A DNA stretch of 64,000 bases from Nocardia sp. alder85J (GCF_020176955.2 NZ_JAIUCZ020000001.1:1240001-1304000); one strand, 5' to 3'; counted from the first letter of the stretch, positions 1 through 9,187 are shown. Notes: a model not told the origin generated them from the letters alone. Program-made: numbers and translations.

Positions 1-731
1 CCCCCGCCGAGGCGGATGATCTGCGCGCCAACCACATCGATATCGTCGGCAACTGGGAGACCACCGCGACCCGGATGCTCGACGGCTACGACGCCGGCGC
101 CCACGACGCGGAAGCCGCACTCGCACAGGTACTCGCGTGCGGCGGCAGCGCGGGCCGTCCCGTCTACTTCTCCGCCGACTTCGACGCCACACCCGCGCAA
201 CAGGTCCCGATCGACGCGTATCTGCGCGGCGCCGGCACCGTGTTGCAGCCCGCGAATGTCGGTATCTACGGCGGCTATTGGCCGGTCTCACGGGCGCTGG
301 ACAACGGCACGGCGGCCTGGGCATGGCAGACCGGCGCCTGGTCCGGTGGCAACATCGACTCCCGCGTCAATCTGTACCAGCGCATCGGCTTCGTCTGGGT
401 CGGTGGCGTGGAGTGCGACGAAAACGAGGCTCACACAGACGATTTCGGGCAATGGTCGGTATTCGGCAAGGGAGGCGACATGCAGTTGACGGACACACTG
501 ACAGACGCATACGGCAATCCGGTGTCGGTCGGCGACATACTCAAGTGGATCAGCTTCCACGCCGATCTCACCGTCGACGGGATCGGCGGGCCCGGCTCGC
601 GGTCGAGCCTGCCGCCCGACCAGAAGATGACCGGCCACCCCGCCCTCGGCGGCCGCACCATCGTCGGCGCGATCGCGGAGATCGGCCAGGCCCTGAAACT
701 GCCGGGCTTCGACCCGAGCCAGGAGATGTAG
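1..731 (+). CDS. DUF1906 (Rv2525c-like) glycoside-hydrolase-like protein, 5' truncated
   Basis: The frame is already open at base 3, so the start lies upstream of the window and the ATG at 75 is probably internal. The visible ~240 residues contain YFSADFDAT, a G-IYGGYW strand and AWQTGAWSGG, followed by an aspartate (NIDSRVNLYQ). This is the pattern of the DUF1906 TIM-barrel family related to lysozyme-like glycoside hydrolases (mycobacterial Rv2525c). Members are usually exported and thought to act at the cell envelope, but the N-terminus needed to see a signal peptide is missing. The C-terminal ~90 residues (QLTDTLTDAYGNPVSVGDIL onward) look like a separate small domain, as in phage- or cell-wall-associated proteins. 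Catalytic activity is not established for the family. Confidence 0.7.
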   Translation, partial: PAEADDLRANHIDIVGNWETTATRMLDGYDAGAHDAEAALAQVLACGGSAGRPVYFSADFDATPAQQVPIDAYLRGAGTVLQPANVGIYGGYWPVSRALDNGTAAWAWQTGAWSGGNIDSRVNLYQRIGFVWVGGVECDENEAHTDDFGQWSVFGKGGDMQLTDTLTDAYGNPVSVGDILKWISFHADLTVDGIGGPGSRSSLPPDQKMTGHPALGGRTIVGAIAEIGQALKLPGFDPSQEM

Positions 732-795
732 GTTGCGCGGCGAGATCCCGCGCGCGGCTTGACTGTAGCGGTTGGTACAGGTATCCCTGGACCGC

Positions 796-2037
796 ATGGG
801 TGTAACGACTGCTTCACAAACGCGCGGTGTCGTCGTGACCGGGATGGCCGCCACCACCTCGCTGGCGGCCGATCTCGCCGCGACCTGGGCGGGGCTGCTC
901 GACGGGCAGAGCGGAATCGGGGTGCTGGAGGACGAATTCGTCGCCGAATACGATCTGCCGGTGCGCATCGGCGGCAAACTGAAACAGCCGCCGGGGGATC
1001 GGCTCACCCGGGTCGAGCAGCGGCGGCACTCGTTCGTCCAGCAACTGGCGCTGGTACTGGGCCGGCAGGTGTGGGCCGACGCCGGCGCCCCCGAGGTGGA
1101 CGGCGAGCGGCTGGCGGTGGCGATCGGCACCGGGCTCGGCGGTGGCGACGCGTTCGTCACGGCGGTCGACGCCATGCGCACCGGCGGCTACCGCACGGTG
1201 CCACCGCTGACGGTGCCGATGGTCATGCCGAACGGGCCCGCCGCCCGGGTCGGGCTCGAATTCGGTGCCAAGGCAGGCGTGTACGCGCCGACCTCCGCGT
1301 GCTCCTCCGGTGCGGAGGCCCTCGCGCACGCGTGGCGGCTGATCGCCACCGGCGAGGCCGACGTGGTGATCGCCGGTGGCGTCGAGGGATTCATCGAGGC
1401 GGTGCCCATCGCCAGCTTCGCGATGATGCGCGCGATGAGCACCCGCAACGACGACCCGGCCCGCGCCTCCCGGCCCTTCGACCGGGACCGGGACGGCTTC
1501 GTCTTCGGCGAGGCCGGGGCGCTGCTGGTGCTGGAGTCCGCGGAGTTCGCGGCCGCGCGCGGCGCCACCGTGCACGGCCGGTTGCTCGGCGCCGGAATCA
1601 CCTCCGACGGCTATCACATCACCGGATCCGAGCCGGCGGGCGCCGGGGCCGCGCGGGCGATGCGGAAGGCGATCGACACCGCCGGGCTGACCCGGGCCGA
1701 CATCGGGCACGTGAACGCGCACGCCACCGCCACCCAGGTCGGCGACGCGTCGGAGGCCAACGCCATCGCCGCCGTCACCCCCGACGCCAGCGTGTACGCG
1801 CCGAAATCGGCACTGGGGCATTCGATCGGCGCGGTCGGCGCGCTGGAGGCGATCCTCACGCTGTGCACGCTGCGCGATCAGCTGGTCCCGCCGACCCTCA
1901 ACTTCGAGCGCCCGGATCCGGCGGTCGAACTGGACATCGTGCACGGCACGGCCCGGCCGCAACGGCTCGAGCACGCGCTGAGCAACTCGTTCGGATTCGG
2001 CGGCCACAACGTCACGCTGGCTTTCGGCCGCGCCTGA
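796..2037 (+). CDS. beta-ketoacyl-ACP synthase, KasA/KasB type
   Basis: Condensing enzyme of 413 residues that extends acyl-ACP with malonyl-ACP in type II fatty-acid or mycolic-acid synthesis in the cytosol. The full Cys-His-His triad is visible: nucleophile Cys169 in [10 protein letters not shown], His309 in VNAHATAT and His342 in [10 protein letters not shown]. The C-terminal NSFGFGGHN motif is intact, so it should be active. The ATG at 796 is preferred. An in-frame TTG at 772 would add eight residues and neither start has a strong Shine-Dalgarno. Mycobacterial kasA and kasB sit with acpM and accD6, whereas this copy stands alone before the methionine-salvage genes. It may therefore be a KasB-like paralogue or an accessory ketosynthase rather than the core elongation enzyme. 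Confidence 0.85.
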   Translation: MGVTTASQTRGVVVTGMAATTSLAADLAATWAGLLDGQSGIGVLEDEFVAEYDLPVRIGGKLKQPPGDRLTRVEQRRHSFVQQLALVLGRQVWADAGAPEVDGERLAVAIGTGLGGGDAFVTAVDAMRTGGYRTVPPLTVPMVMPNGPAARVGLEFGAKAGVYAPTSACSSGAEALAHAWRLIATGEADVVIAGGVEGFIEAVPIASFAMMRAMSTRNDDPARASRPFDRDRDGFVFGEAGALLVLESAEFAAARGATVHGRLLGAGITSDGYHITGSEPAGAGAARAMRKAIDTAGLTRADIGHVNAHATATQVGDASEANAIAAVTPDASVYAPKSALGHSIGAVGALEAILTLCTLRDQLVPPTLNFERPDPAVELDIVHGTARPQRLEHALSNSFGFGGHNVTLAFGRA

Positions 2038-2142
2038 TCCGGCGGCGTCACGATCGCGGTGAACATAAACCTGGTGGCGGCCGTGACCGTGCGATTCGAT
2101 ACGGTTTCCTGAGGTAGTTGTGTCGAGGTCCCGAGGTTGCCG

Positions 2143-3915
2143 ATGAGTGAAGTGTCGATCGCGTGGGTGGATGGTGTCCTGGAAACCATCGACCAGCGTG
2201 CGCTGCCCCGAGAATTGCGGCCACTGCGGATCACCACGGTCGACCAGGTCATCGACGCCATCAAGACACTGGCGATCCGGGGCGCCCCGGCGATCGGGGT
2301 GTCCGGCGCGTTCGGGGTGGTGATCGCCGCGCAAACCCATCCGGACGAGCCGGACCGGGTCCGGGCCGAGGCCGCGCGCATCGCGTCGGCCCGGCCCACC
2401 GCGGTGAATCTGGCCTGGGGGGTGCAGCGGGCGCTGTCCCGGCTGGACGAGGGCGCTCCGGCCGTGCTGGACGAGGCGCTGGCGATGCTGGAGGAGGACG
2501 GCCGGGTCAACCGCGCCGCGGCCGGCCACGCCGCCGACCTGTTGCAGCGACTGCTCCCGGACCGCCCGCTGCGCGTTCTCACCCATTGCAACACCGGGCG
2601 GCTGGCCACCACCGCCTTCGGCACCGCCCTGGGCGCGCTGCGTGTGCTGCACGAACGCGGCGCACTGGAATCGGTGCTGGTCGACGAGACCCGGCCGCTG
2701 CTGCAAGGCGCCCGGCTGACCGCGTGGGAGCTGGCCGAGGCCGGCATCCCGCACCGGCTGACCATCGACTCGGCCGCCGCCTGGGCGATGGCGACCGGAC
2801 AGGTCGACGCGGTGATCGTCGGCGCGGACCGGGTCACCGCCGACGGCTCGGTGGCCAACAAGATCGGCACCTACGCGCTGGCGCTGGCCGCCCACCACCA
2901 CGGCCTGCCGTTCGTGGTGGTCGCCCCGGAGTCCACCCGCGACCCGCTGACCGCCACCGGCGGCGAGATCGTCGTGGAGGAGCGGGCCGCGGCCGAGATC
3001 ACCCACGTCGCCGGGGTCGCCACCGCACCGGCGGACACCGCGGTCTTCAACCCCGCCTTCGACGTGACGCCACCGGAGCTGGTCACCGCCGTGGTGACGG
3101 AGAACGGGCCGGTCGGCGCCGTGCGGTCGCCGCAGGGCGGCAACCGGAACACCGGTAGTGGCGGCCGCGCCGACGACGACCCCAGGACCGGAGGCAACGG
3201 CCGCCGCGACGACAATGACGGCAGCCACCGGGCCGCCGGTGACGGCGGCCGGGGGAACGCCAGTGACAACGGCCGCGAGCCGGGCAGTGGCCGCACACTT
3301 GCCTCGAATGCCGGTGCCGCCGAGCATGATTCGGCCGGGCAGCGGATCGCGGTGATCTCCCGGGAGTTGTACGCGGCGGGGTGGATGCCGGGGACGGCCG
3401 GGAACATCTCGGTGCGGGCGGGGGATTCGGCCCTGGTGACCGGAAGTGGTCTGTCCAAGGGCGAACTCACCGCGGCGGACACCGTCGAGGTGCGGATCAC
3501 CGACTCCGCCAAGGTGTCCGGTGCACGGAAACCGTCGGCGGAGACCACCATCCACACCGCGGTATACCGGGCGACCGGCGCCGCGGCGGTCGTGCACGTG
3601 CACCCGCCGCACGCCACCGCGCGGTCACTGGGCGCCGGGGAATCGTTGCGGTTCACCGGCTACGAGCTCATCAAGGGACTCGGGGCGAGCGAAACCATTG
3701 ACATTCCGGTGTTCGCCAATCACCCTGACGTACCGCGCATCGGTGCCGACATCGAGCGCTACCTGATCGAGCATCCCGACGCGCCGCCGGTGCTGTTCAT
3801 CGTCGGCCACGGCATCACCGCGTGGGGCGCGAGTCTGGCCCAGGCCCGGGACCGCGCCGAATGCCTGGAGGCGATGTGCGAACTGGTGACGCTCACCGGC
3901 CGCCGCGAGATCTGA
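2143..3915 (+). CDS. mtnAB: bifunctional methylthioribose-1-P isomerase / methylthioribulose-1-P dehydratase (MtnA-MtnB fusion)
   Basis: One 590-residue polypeptide carries two consecutive enzymes of the methionine salvage pathway. Residues 1 to ~328 are MtnA, isomerising 5-methylthioribose-1-P to methylthioribulose-1-P: IRGAPAIGVSGAFG, VDETRPLLQGARLTAWEL and VGADRVTADGSVANKIGTYA are visible. Residues ~332-385 form a Gly/Asn/Asp/Arg-rich linker. Residues ~388-590 are MtnB, a zinc class II aldolase-fold dehydratase, with His485 and His487 in HVHPPH and a GHGITAWG motif. The ATG at 2143 has GAGG just upstream; an in-frame TTG lies at 2137. No stop or frameshift separates the halves, so it is a true fusion. 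The product of the first half is the substrate of the second. It is followed 31 bp later by mtnD. Confidence 0.88.
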   Translation: MSEVSIAWVDGVLETIDQRALPRELRPLRITTVDQVIDAIKTLAIRGAPAIGVSGAFGVVIAAQTHPDEPDRVRAEAARIASARPTAVNLAWGVQRALSRLDEGAPAVLDEALAMLEEDGRVNRAAAGHAADLLQRLLPDRPLRVLTHCNTGRLATTAFGTALGALRVLHERGALESVLVDETRPLLQGARLTAWELAEAGIPHRLTIDSAAAWAMATGQVDAVIVGADRVTADGSVANKIGTYALALAAHHHGLPFVVVAPESTRDPLTATGGEIVVEERAAAEITHVAGVATAPADTAVFNPAFDVTPPELVTAVVTENGPVGAVRSPQGGNRNTGSGGRADDDPRTGGNGRRDDNDGSHRAAGDGGRGNASDNGREPGSGRTLASNAGAAEHDSAGQRIAVISRELYAAGWMPGTAGNISVRAGDSALVTGSGLSKGELTAADTVEVRITDSAKVSGARKPSAETTIHTAVYRATGAAAVVHVHPPHATARSLGAGESLRFTGYELIKGLGASETIDIPVFANHPDVPRIGADIERYLIEHPDAPPVLFIVGHGITAWGASLAQARDRAECLEAMCELVTLTGRREI

Positions 3916-3946
3916 TCCACCCGCCGTTCCCGAGGAGGAACCGACA

Positions 3947-4537
3947 ATGACGCTGTTGCAGATCATGGCCGACACCGACGCTGCCGACGTCAAGCTGCGC
4001 ACCACCGACGCCGAGGTCATCGCCGCCGAATTGACCAGCCGCGGTATCGTTTTCGACCGCTGGCCCGCGCTGGAGAGCGTGACCGCCGCGACCACGAACG
4101 AGCAACTGCTCGCCGACTACGCCGACCGTCTGGGCGAACTCAACGCCGACGGCCGGTACAAGCACATCGATATCGCCCGCATCCACCCCGACGACAGCAA
4201 TCCGGACTGGTCGGCCACCGCCGCGGGCGCCCGCGCGAAATTCCTCGCCGAACATCGGCACGCCGAGGACGAGGTCCGTTTCTTCGCCGCTGGTGTCGGC
4301 TGCTTCTATCTGCACCTGGGCGACGAGGTGCTGGCCACCGTGTGCTCGGCCGGTGATCTGGTGTCGGTGCCCGCGGGCACCCGGCACTGGTTCGACATGG
4401 GCACCCGGCCGGAGTTCGTGGCGGTCCGCTTCTTCGAGGAGGAGGACGGCTGGATCGGCGACTTCACCGGCGAGACCATCGGTGAGCGGTTCCCGACCCT
4501 GGACGAGCTGCTGTCCGACGCCACCGCCGGCCGATGA
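3947..4537 (+). CDS. mtnD: acireductone dioxygenase (MtnD)
   Basis: Cupin metalloenzyme of 196 residues. It oxidises acireductone to the 2-keto acid of methionine plus formate (Fe form), or off-pathway to methylthiopropionate, CO and formate (Ni form). The metal ligands are visible as His103, His105 and Glu109 in HRHAEDE and His147 in GTRHWFDMG. The 44-residue gap between first and last histidine matches the Klebsiella enzyme. A GAGGAGG ribosome site lies about ten bases before the ATG. It is downstream of the mtnAB fusion, and its TGA overlaps the ATG of mtnC by four bases, so the two are translationally coupled. Confidence 0.92.
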   Translation: MTLLQIMADTDAADVKLRTTDAEVIAAELTSRGIVFDRWPALESVTAATTNEQLLADYADRLGELNADGRYKHIDIARIHPDDSNPDWSATAAGARAKFLAEHRHAEDEVRFFAAGVGCFYLHLGDEVLATVCSAGDLVSVPAGTRHWFDMGTRPEFVAVRFFEEEDGWIGDFTGETIGERFPTLDELLSDATAGR

Positions 4538-5223
4538 TCACGACGATCGTCGTCGACATCGAGGGCACCACCAGCCCGACGGCCGCGGTCCGCGAGGACC
4601 TGTACGGCTATACCCGGCAACGACTTCCGCAGTGGCTGGCCGACAACCGGGACGGTGCGGCCGGTCCGGTGCTGGCCGCCACCCGGGAGCTGGCCGGTCG
4701 GCCGGACGCCGAGCCGGCCGAGATCGCCGACATCCTCGTCGGCTGGCTCAACGCCGACGTGAAGGCCGAACCGCTGAAGACCGCGCAGGGCGTCATCTGC
4801 GCGGAGGGCTTCCGCGAGGGGGCGCTGCACGGCGAGTTCTTCCCGGACGCGCCGCCGGCGCTCACCGCCTGGCATGCTGCCGGGATCACCCTGTACGTCT
4901 ACTCCTCGGGATCGGTGCGCAATCAGCAGGACTGGTTCGCGCACGCCCGCGGCGGCGAGCTGGCGTCACTGATCAGCGGCTGGTTCGACCTCAACAATGC
5001 CGGGCCGAAGCGCGAGGCCGCCTCCTACGAGAAGATCGCGGGGGCCGTCGGCGTGCCCGCCGACCGGATCCTGTTCCTGTCCGACCATCCGGACGAGATC
5101 GACGCCGCGGCCGCGGCCAGCTGGCACGCGGTCGGCGTGACCCGTCCCGGCGAGCCGAATGCGCCACGGCCACCGCATCGGTGGATCGGTTCCTTCGCCG
5201 AACTCGATCCGGCCGCACCGTAA
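4534..5223 (+). CDS. mtnC: enolase-phosphatase E1 (MtnC)
   Basis: HAD-superfamily enzyme of 229 residues. It enolises 2,3-diketo-5-methylthiopentyl-1-phosphate and removes the phosphate to give acireductone, the MtnD substrate. The N-terminal VVDIEGTTSP carries the catalytic aspartate (Asp8). YVYSSGSVRNQ supplies the second HAD motif, and the C-terminal FLSDHPDEIDAA supplies the acidic motif. The start overlaps the mtnD stop (ATGA). With the upstream genes this operon covers methylthioribose-1-P to the keto acid. No methylthioribose kinase, MTA phosphorylase or aminotransferase gene is in the window, so those steps must be encoded elsewhere. Confidence 0.9.
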   Translation: MITTIVVDIEGTTSPTAAVREDLYGYTRQRLPQWLADNRDGAAGPVLAATRELAGRPDAEPAEIADILVGWLNADVKAEPLKTAQGVICAEGFREGALHGEFFPDAPPALTAWHAAGITLYVYSSGSVRNQQDWFAHARGGELASLISGWFDLNNAGPKREAASYEKIAGAVGVPADRILFLSDHPDEIDAAAAASWHAVGVTRPGEPNAPRPPHRWIGSFAELDPAAP

Positions 5224-5232
5224 CCGGACGCC

Positions 5233-5252
5233 GGGACACCTCCTTGTGTCCC
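5233..5252. terminator. bidirectional terminator between mtnC and the conservon
   Basis: A perfect 7-bp inverted repeat (GGGACAC at 5233-5239, GTGTCCC at 5246-5252) has a 6-nt loop. It is centred between the convergent ends of mtnC and the minus-strand GTPase gene. It has no long T tract, which is usual for actinobacterial terminators. Confidence 0.5.
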
Positions 5253-5266
5253 ACACCGGCGGCCGC

Positions 5267-5857
5267 TCAGACGCGGCTGGTGGCCTGGTGGATCAGATGC
5301 TCGATGAGGGTGGTGAGCACGGTCTTGCTGGAGTTGCGGTCACGGGCGTCGCAGAGCACGACGGGGACGTGGCCGTCCAGGTCGAGGGCGTCGCGGACCT
5401 CACCGGTGGTGTAGACCGGGGCGCCGGTGAAGCAGTTGACGGCGACGGTGAACGACAGCCCGCGGCGTTCGAAGAAGTCGATCGCGGCGAAGGAGTTGTC
5501 CAGGCGGCGGGTGTCGGCGAGCACCACCGCGCCGAGCGCGCCGCGGGCCAATTCGTCCCAGAGGAACCAGAACCGGTCCTGTCCGGGCGTGCCGAACAGG
5601 TACAACACCAGCGAGTTGTCGATGGTGATGCGCCCGAAGTCCAGGGCGACGGTGGTGGTCCGTTTGGTTTCGACACCGGACAGGTCGTCGACACCGGAGG
5701 ACAGTTCGGTGATGAGTTCCTCGGTGCGCAGCGGAGTGACCTCGCTGACCGAGGCCACCATCGTGGTCTTCCCGACGCCGAAACCGCCGGCGATCAGGAT
5801 TTTCACCGAGGCGGCCAGAGCCGCAGGGTCATTGGTGTTAGAGAACGCTTCGGGCAC
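5267..5857 (-). CDS. conservon small GTPase (CvnD-like), copy 1
   Basis: ATP/GTP-binding protein of 196 residues of the CvnD type. The P-loop is GGFGVGKTT, a G2-like region precedes TTTVALDFGRI, and FGTPGQDRF is the G3 switch II. The G4 position reads VAVNCFTGAP instead of the NKxD of Ras, as is usual in this family. In Streptomyces conservons this protein forms a complex with the kinase, roadblock and DUF742 proteins, much like a eukaryotic G-protein module. The start is GTG at 5857, ten bases after the DUF742 stop. It is the last gene of the conservon. It closely resembles the copy at 9188-9787. Confidence 0.88.
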   Translation of the reverse strand: MPEAFSNTNDPAALAASVKILIAGGFGVGKTTMVASVSEVTPLRTEELITELSSGVDDLSGVETKRTTTVALDFGRITIDNSLVLYLFGTPGQDRFWFLWDELARGALGAVVLADTRRLDNSFAAIDFFERRGLSFTVAVNCFTGAPVYTTGEVRDALDLDGHVPVVLCDARDRNSSKTVLTTLIEHLIHQATSRV

Positions 5858-5866
5858 GGTGTGTTT

Positions 5867-6244
5867 CTACAGCTTTCGGATTCCGTCGAGTACGGCACGC
5901 AGCATGGACAGTTCATCGGCCCCGGCTGCGTCGGTGCGAGCGGGCGCCCGGAAGTTCAGGTGCCCGTCGTTGATCAAATCACCCACGAGGATCTTCGTCA
6001 CCGCCAGCGGCAACCGCAGCACCGCCGACACCTCGGCGACCGACTGCGGAACATGGCACAACCGGAGAATCTCCGGGTACTCCGGCTCGGGACGCCGCAA
6101 CGGCACCGACGACGACTTGGTCACCACCAGCGTCAGCATGTCCAGTTCACGGCCCGAGCCGAGGGTCCGGCCACGCGTGACCGCGTACGGACGGACCAGC
6201 GGACCCGCGTCGTCGTCGAACCACGACTGACCGAAACGCGTCAT
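5867..6244 (-). CDS. DUF742 protein (CvnC-like), copy 1
   Basis: Small cytosolic protein of 125 residues. It contains the DUF742 signature LVRPYAVTRGRT near residues 16-27 and a winged-helix-like C-terminal half (QSVAEVSAVLRLPLAVTKIL, GDLINDGHLNFR). In Streptomyces conservons it interacts with the GTPase and roadblock partners; any DNA-binding role is unproved. Its ATG overlaps the TGA of the roadblock gene by four bases, indicating coupled translation. Identity to the copy at 9768-10136 is high by eye. Confidence 0.85.
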   Translation of the reverse strand: MTRFGQSWFDDDAGPLVRPYAVTRGRTLGSGRELDMLTLVVTKSSSVPLRRPEPEYPEILRLCHVPQSVAEVSAVLRLPLAVTKILVGDLINDGHLNFRAPARTDAAGADELSMLRAVLDGIRKL

Positions 6245-6666
6245 GACGTCCGCGGCCCCGCATGCTCACCGAACCCGGACCGCGCCTCGGTACCCAGATA
6301 CGGGCCCACCCGCGCCACCGTCAGATTCATCTCGTACGCCACCATCCCGACATTCGCGTTCTCACTGGCCTGCAACGCGATACACGCATTATCCCCGGCC
6401 GAGGTCACGAACAACACCGCCCGGTCCAGTTCGATCACCGCCTGCCGCACCCCACCCCCGTCGAACCGCATCCCCGCCGACCGCGCCAAACCGTACAACG
6501 TCGCCGACATCGCCCCGAAATGCTCGGCATCCTCCCTGCTCATCGACGTACACCGGCCCAGCAGCAACCCATCGGTGGAATGCACCACCGCGAACCGCAC
6601 CCCCGCCAGGCGATCCACCAGATCATCGAGCAGCCAATTCAGATCACCTGCGTGGGAAGAGGTCAC
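6241..6666 (-). CDS. roadblock/LC7-domain protein (CvnB-like), copy 1
   Basis: Roadblock/LC7 protein of about 141 residues, a class that acts as a GTPase-activating or regulatory partner of the small GTPase. LNWLLDDLVDRLAGVRFAVV, STDGLLLGRC and the strand VLFVTSAGDNACIALQ are conserved. The GTG at 6666 is chosen because the parallel copy begins at the equivalent GTG (10577). A more upstream start would read through the kinase gene's 3' end. Even so it overlaps the kinase gene by 23 bases, and it overlaps DUF742 by four. Confidence 0.85.
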   Translation of the reverse strand: MTSSHAGDLNWLLDDLVDRLAGVRFAVVHSTDGLLLGRCTSMSREDAEHFGAMSATLYGLARSAGMRFDGGGVRQAVIELDRAVLFVTSAGDNACIALQASENANVGMVAYEMNLTVARVGPYLGTEARSGFGEHAGPRTS

Positions 6667-9064
6667 CTTCGCCTTCCTGTTCTTCCGGTCGAACGGCCGC
6701 GGTCGCATCCTCGACGACTCGACGGCCCTGACGCGTGCCATTGTTGATGGCGGACATCAGATCTCGTGCCTGCTCCGCCGAACGTGGCCGCTGCGAACCG
6801 GCTTCCGTGGTGCGCTGTTCGGCAAGTTCGGGGGCCAGGCTGGCCTGCTTGCGCCGCCGCGGCAACGGCGGCCGGGTCGGATACCCGTTGCGCGACACCG
6901 TGGGTGGGTTGTGCGGCGCCGCGGGAGCGCTGTGCGGCGCGGGCGGGACGTGGTGCGGGCCCGCGGGCGCGCGCCGCGGCGGTTCCGGCGGCGGCGGCGA
7001 GAACTGTTCGGCGACCGGCAGACTCGCGAATCCGGCCGCGACCGGCGCGGCCACGGGCGTCAGCGCCGCCACGGCCGGCATCTCGCCGGTCATCGGTGGA
7101 TCGGGGATGCGGGTGAAACGATCCGGCAGGTGGTCGACCACCATGCTCTCCGCGGCGATCAACGTGGTCGGCACCAGCACGATGGCGCGCACGCCGCCGT
7201 AGTCGGAGTCGGTGAGCCGCACCGAGATTCCGTGCCGGTTGGCCAGCTGCGCGACCACGAACAGACCCAGCCGGGAGTCCGCCGACAGCGTCGCGACACC
7301 GAAATCCGGTGGCTGCCGCAACATCTCGTTGGACCGCTGCATGGCGTCGGACGGGATGCCCATGCCCTGGTCGGTGATCTCGATGACCACGCCCTTGCCG
7401 ACCACGGCCCCGGTGATGTCCACCCGGGACTCCGGCGGGGAGAAGGCGGAGGCATTGTCGATCAGTTCCGCGAGCAGGTGGATGAGGTCGGCCACGCCCG
7501 CGCCGACGATGTGGGTCGGTGGCATCCGGGAGGTGCGCACCCGCGCGTAGTCCAGGGTCTCGCCGACGGCGCTGCGCACCACCTCGACCAGCGGCACCGG
7601 CCGCCGCCACTGCCGGCCGGGCTGGCCACCGCCGAGGATGACGAGGTTCTCGGCGTTGCGGCGTTCCCGGGTGGCCAGGTGATCCATCCGGAACAGGGTG
7701 TCCAGCATGACCGGATCCTCCTGCCGCGATTCGGCGTCGTCGAGGATCTCCAGCAGCCGGTGCACCACCACCTGGCTGCGGTGGGCGATGTTCAGGAACA
7801 CCGCGCGCACTCCCTCGCGGGTGCGGGCCTCGGTGATGGCGGCGGACACCGCCGCGGTGTGCGCGCGGTTGAACGCGCGGGCCACCGCGCCGACCTCGTC
7901 GGAGCCGAAATCCAGTTGCGCCGCTTCGGCTTCCACGTCGATGTCATCGCCCGCGGCGAGCCGGCGCATCAGCTCCGGCAGCCGGTCCTCGGCCAGCGAC
8001 AGTGTTTCGGTGCGTAGTCGTTTCAGGCGCCGGATGAGCCGGTTGGCCAGCCAGAGCGCGACCACGAAGGCCGCCAGCGAGACCAGCAGCGCGCCGCCGC
8101 CCGCCAGCAGCGAGTTCTGCGTGGTCTTGTTGACGGCGACCAGCGCAGCGTCGGTACCTCGGGAGGACTGTTTCAGCCACAGGTCCAGCACCTGCCGGGT
8201 GAGCTGATCGTAGGCCGCGCGCCAGTCGGCCACGCTCAGCGGCGGGGGCGGCGTGGGTCCGCCCGCCTTGGCCGGGGCCGGCGGGTGGATGATGTAGTCC
8301 TCCATGGCCGACAGCTGCTGCCAGGCCGGGGAGGCGATGATCGCGGCCGCCGCCTGACTCTCCGAACCGGCCAGTTGGTGCACCAGCCGGGGCAGTTCGG
8401 CATGGTAGAAGCCGACGTTGTCCCGGTATTCGGCCATCAGCGCCGACGGTAGGGTCTGGCCGTTGAGCACGGCGGCGGTGAGCGAGGCGCTGCGCGCCAT
8501 CGACTCCATCGCCAGCAGCACCCGCACGCCCTTGTCGGTCTCCAGGGTCGAGGTCACGCTCGGCGAGCCCTCCATCACCACCTGGCTGCCGGTCACCACG
8601 CCGTCCAGGATGCGGGTGTAGAGGCTGTAGACGTCCGGGATGGCCATCGCGCCCGCGTCCACGGCGGCCCGGATATTGGGCAGCATCTTCTGCAATGTGT
8701 CGAAACTGCCTGTGTCGTAAGCCATCCGGTTGGCGAACTTGTCGTTGATGGCCTTCTGGGTGGGCGCTATCGCCCGCAGTGCGTTATCCACCCGCTGCCG
8801 CGCCTGGGCCAGCCCGACCGGGTCCGGCTGCTCACCGGCCAACTGCCACAGCGACAGCATCCGCTCCTGTTCGAAGGCGGCGACCATCTCCCGGCTGGTA
8901 CCGCTGGCGCTGGACAGCACCTGCAACCAGTCGTGCGAGTTGTGACTCTCGTTCAGCAGGTAACCCGCTGTGCCGACGCCGATTCCGAACAGCGCCACAC
9001 TCGGCACGAAGGCGATGACGAGCACTCGGGCGCGAATACCGACCGTCCGCTTGAACATCGGCAC
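6644..9064 (-). CDS. nitrate/nitrite-sensing-type sensor histidine kinase (CvnA-like), copy 1
   Basis: Membrane sensor kinase of about 806 residues that heads conservon 1. Its order is TM1 (~12-34), an extracellular all-helical NIT-like sensor (~40-300), TM2 (~312-338), HAMP (~340-400), a dimerisation segment with HRSQVV and DHLATRERRNAEN, and a HATPase domain (N box ELIDNASAFSPP, G box ITDQGMGIPSD) around 460-600. A Pro/Ala-rich disordered tail runs from ~630. No response regulator accompanies it, as in Streptomyces conservons, where output passes through the roadblock/GTPase proteins. The start is GTG 9064 or ATG 9058. Confidence 0.85.
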   Translation of the reverse strand: MPMFKRTVGIRARVLVIAFVPSVALFGIGVGTAGYLLNESHNSHDWLQVLSSASGTSREMVAAFEQERMLSLWQLAGEQPDPVGLAQARQRVDNALRAIAPTQKAINDKFANRMAYDTGSFDTLQKMLPNIRAAVDAGAMAIPDVYSLYTRILDGVVTGSQVVMEGSPSVTSTLETDKGVRVLLAMESMARSASLTAAVLNGQTLPSALMAEYRDNVGFYHAELPRLVHQLAGSESQAAAAIIASPAWQQLSAMEDYIIHPPAPAKAGGPTPPPPLSVADWRAAYDQLTRQVLDLWLKQSSRGTDAALVAVNKTTQNSLLAGGGALLVSLAAFVVALWLANRLIRRLKRLRTETLSLAEDRLPELMRRLAAGDDIDVEAEAAQLDFGSDEVGAVARAFNRAHTAAVSAAITEARTREGVRAVFLNIAHRSQVVVHRLLEILDDAESRQEDPVMLDTLFRMDHLATRERRNAENLVILGGGQPGRQWRRPVPLVEVVRSAVGETLDYARVRTSRMPPTHIVGAGVADLIHLLAELIDNASAFSPPESRVDITGAVVGKGVVIEITDQGMGIPSDAMQRSNEMLRQPPDFGVATLSADSRLGLFVVAQLANRHGISVRLTDSDYGGVRAIVLVPTTLIAAESMVVDHLPDRFTRIPDPPMTGEMPAVAALTPVAAPVAAGFASLPVAEQFSPPPPEPPRRAPAGPHHVPPAPHSAPAAPHNPPTVSRNGYPTRPPLPRRRKQASLAPELAEQRTTEAGSQRPRSAEQARDLMSAINNGTRQGRRVVEDATAAVRPEEQEGEGDLFPRR

Positions 9065-9107
9065 ACCGTAACCGGTTCCAGTCCGTGTGGGACCGAAACC
9101 CCGGTAT

Positions 9108-9123
9108 TTGAGACATATCTCAA
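9108..9123. promoter_or_regulatory. inverted repeat upstream of conservon 1
   Basis: TTGAGA (9108-9113) and TCTCAA (9118-9123) form a perfect 6-bp inverted repeat around CATA. It lies 44 bases before the GTG of the copy-1 kinase in the 123-bp gap between the two conservons. It could be a regulator site for an internal promoter. The remainder of the gap is GC-poorer than the genes but shows no other clear signal. Confidence 0.35.
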
Positions 9124-9187
9124 CAACCGGTCGGATCCATACCCGAGTGAAGCTTCGGGATGATGTATTGCGCTGCGCGAGAATCGA

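Noticed and set aside
814..3612. A 932-codon open frame on the minus strand
   Set aside because: Antisense to the ketosynthase and mtnAB genes, low-complexity Arg/Gly/His composition with no domains; a by-product of high GC at third positions.
5159..8017. A 952-codon plus-strand open frame across the conservon
   Set aside because: It is the reverse shadow of the GTPase, DUF742, roadblock and kinase genes, which all have clear motifs on the other strand.
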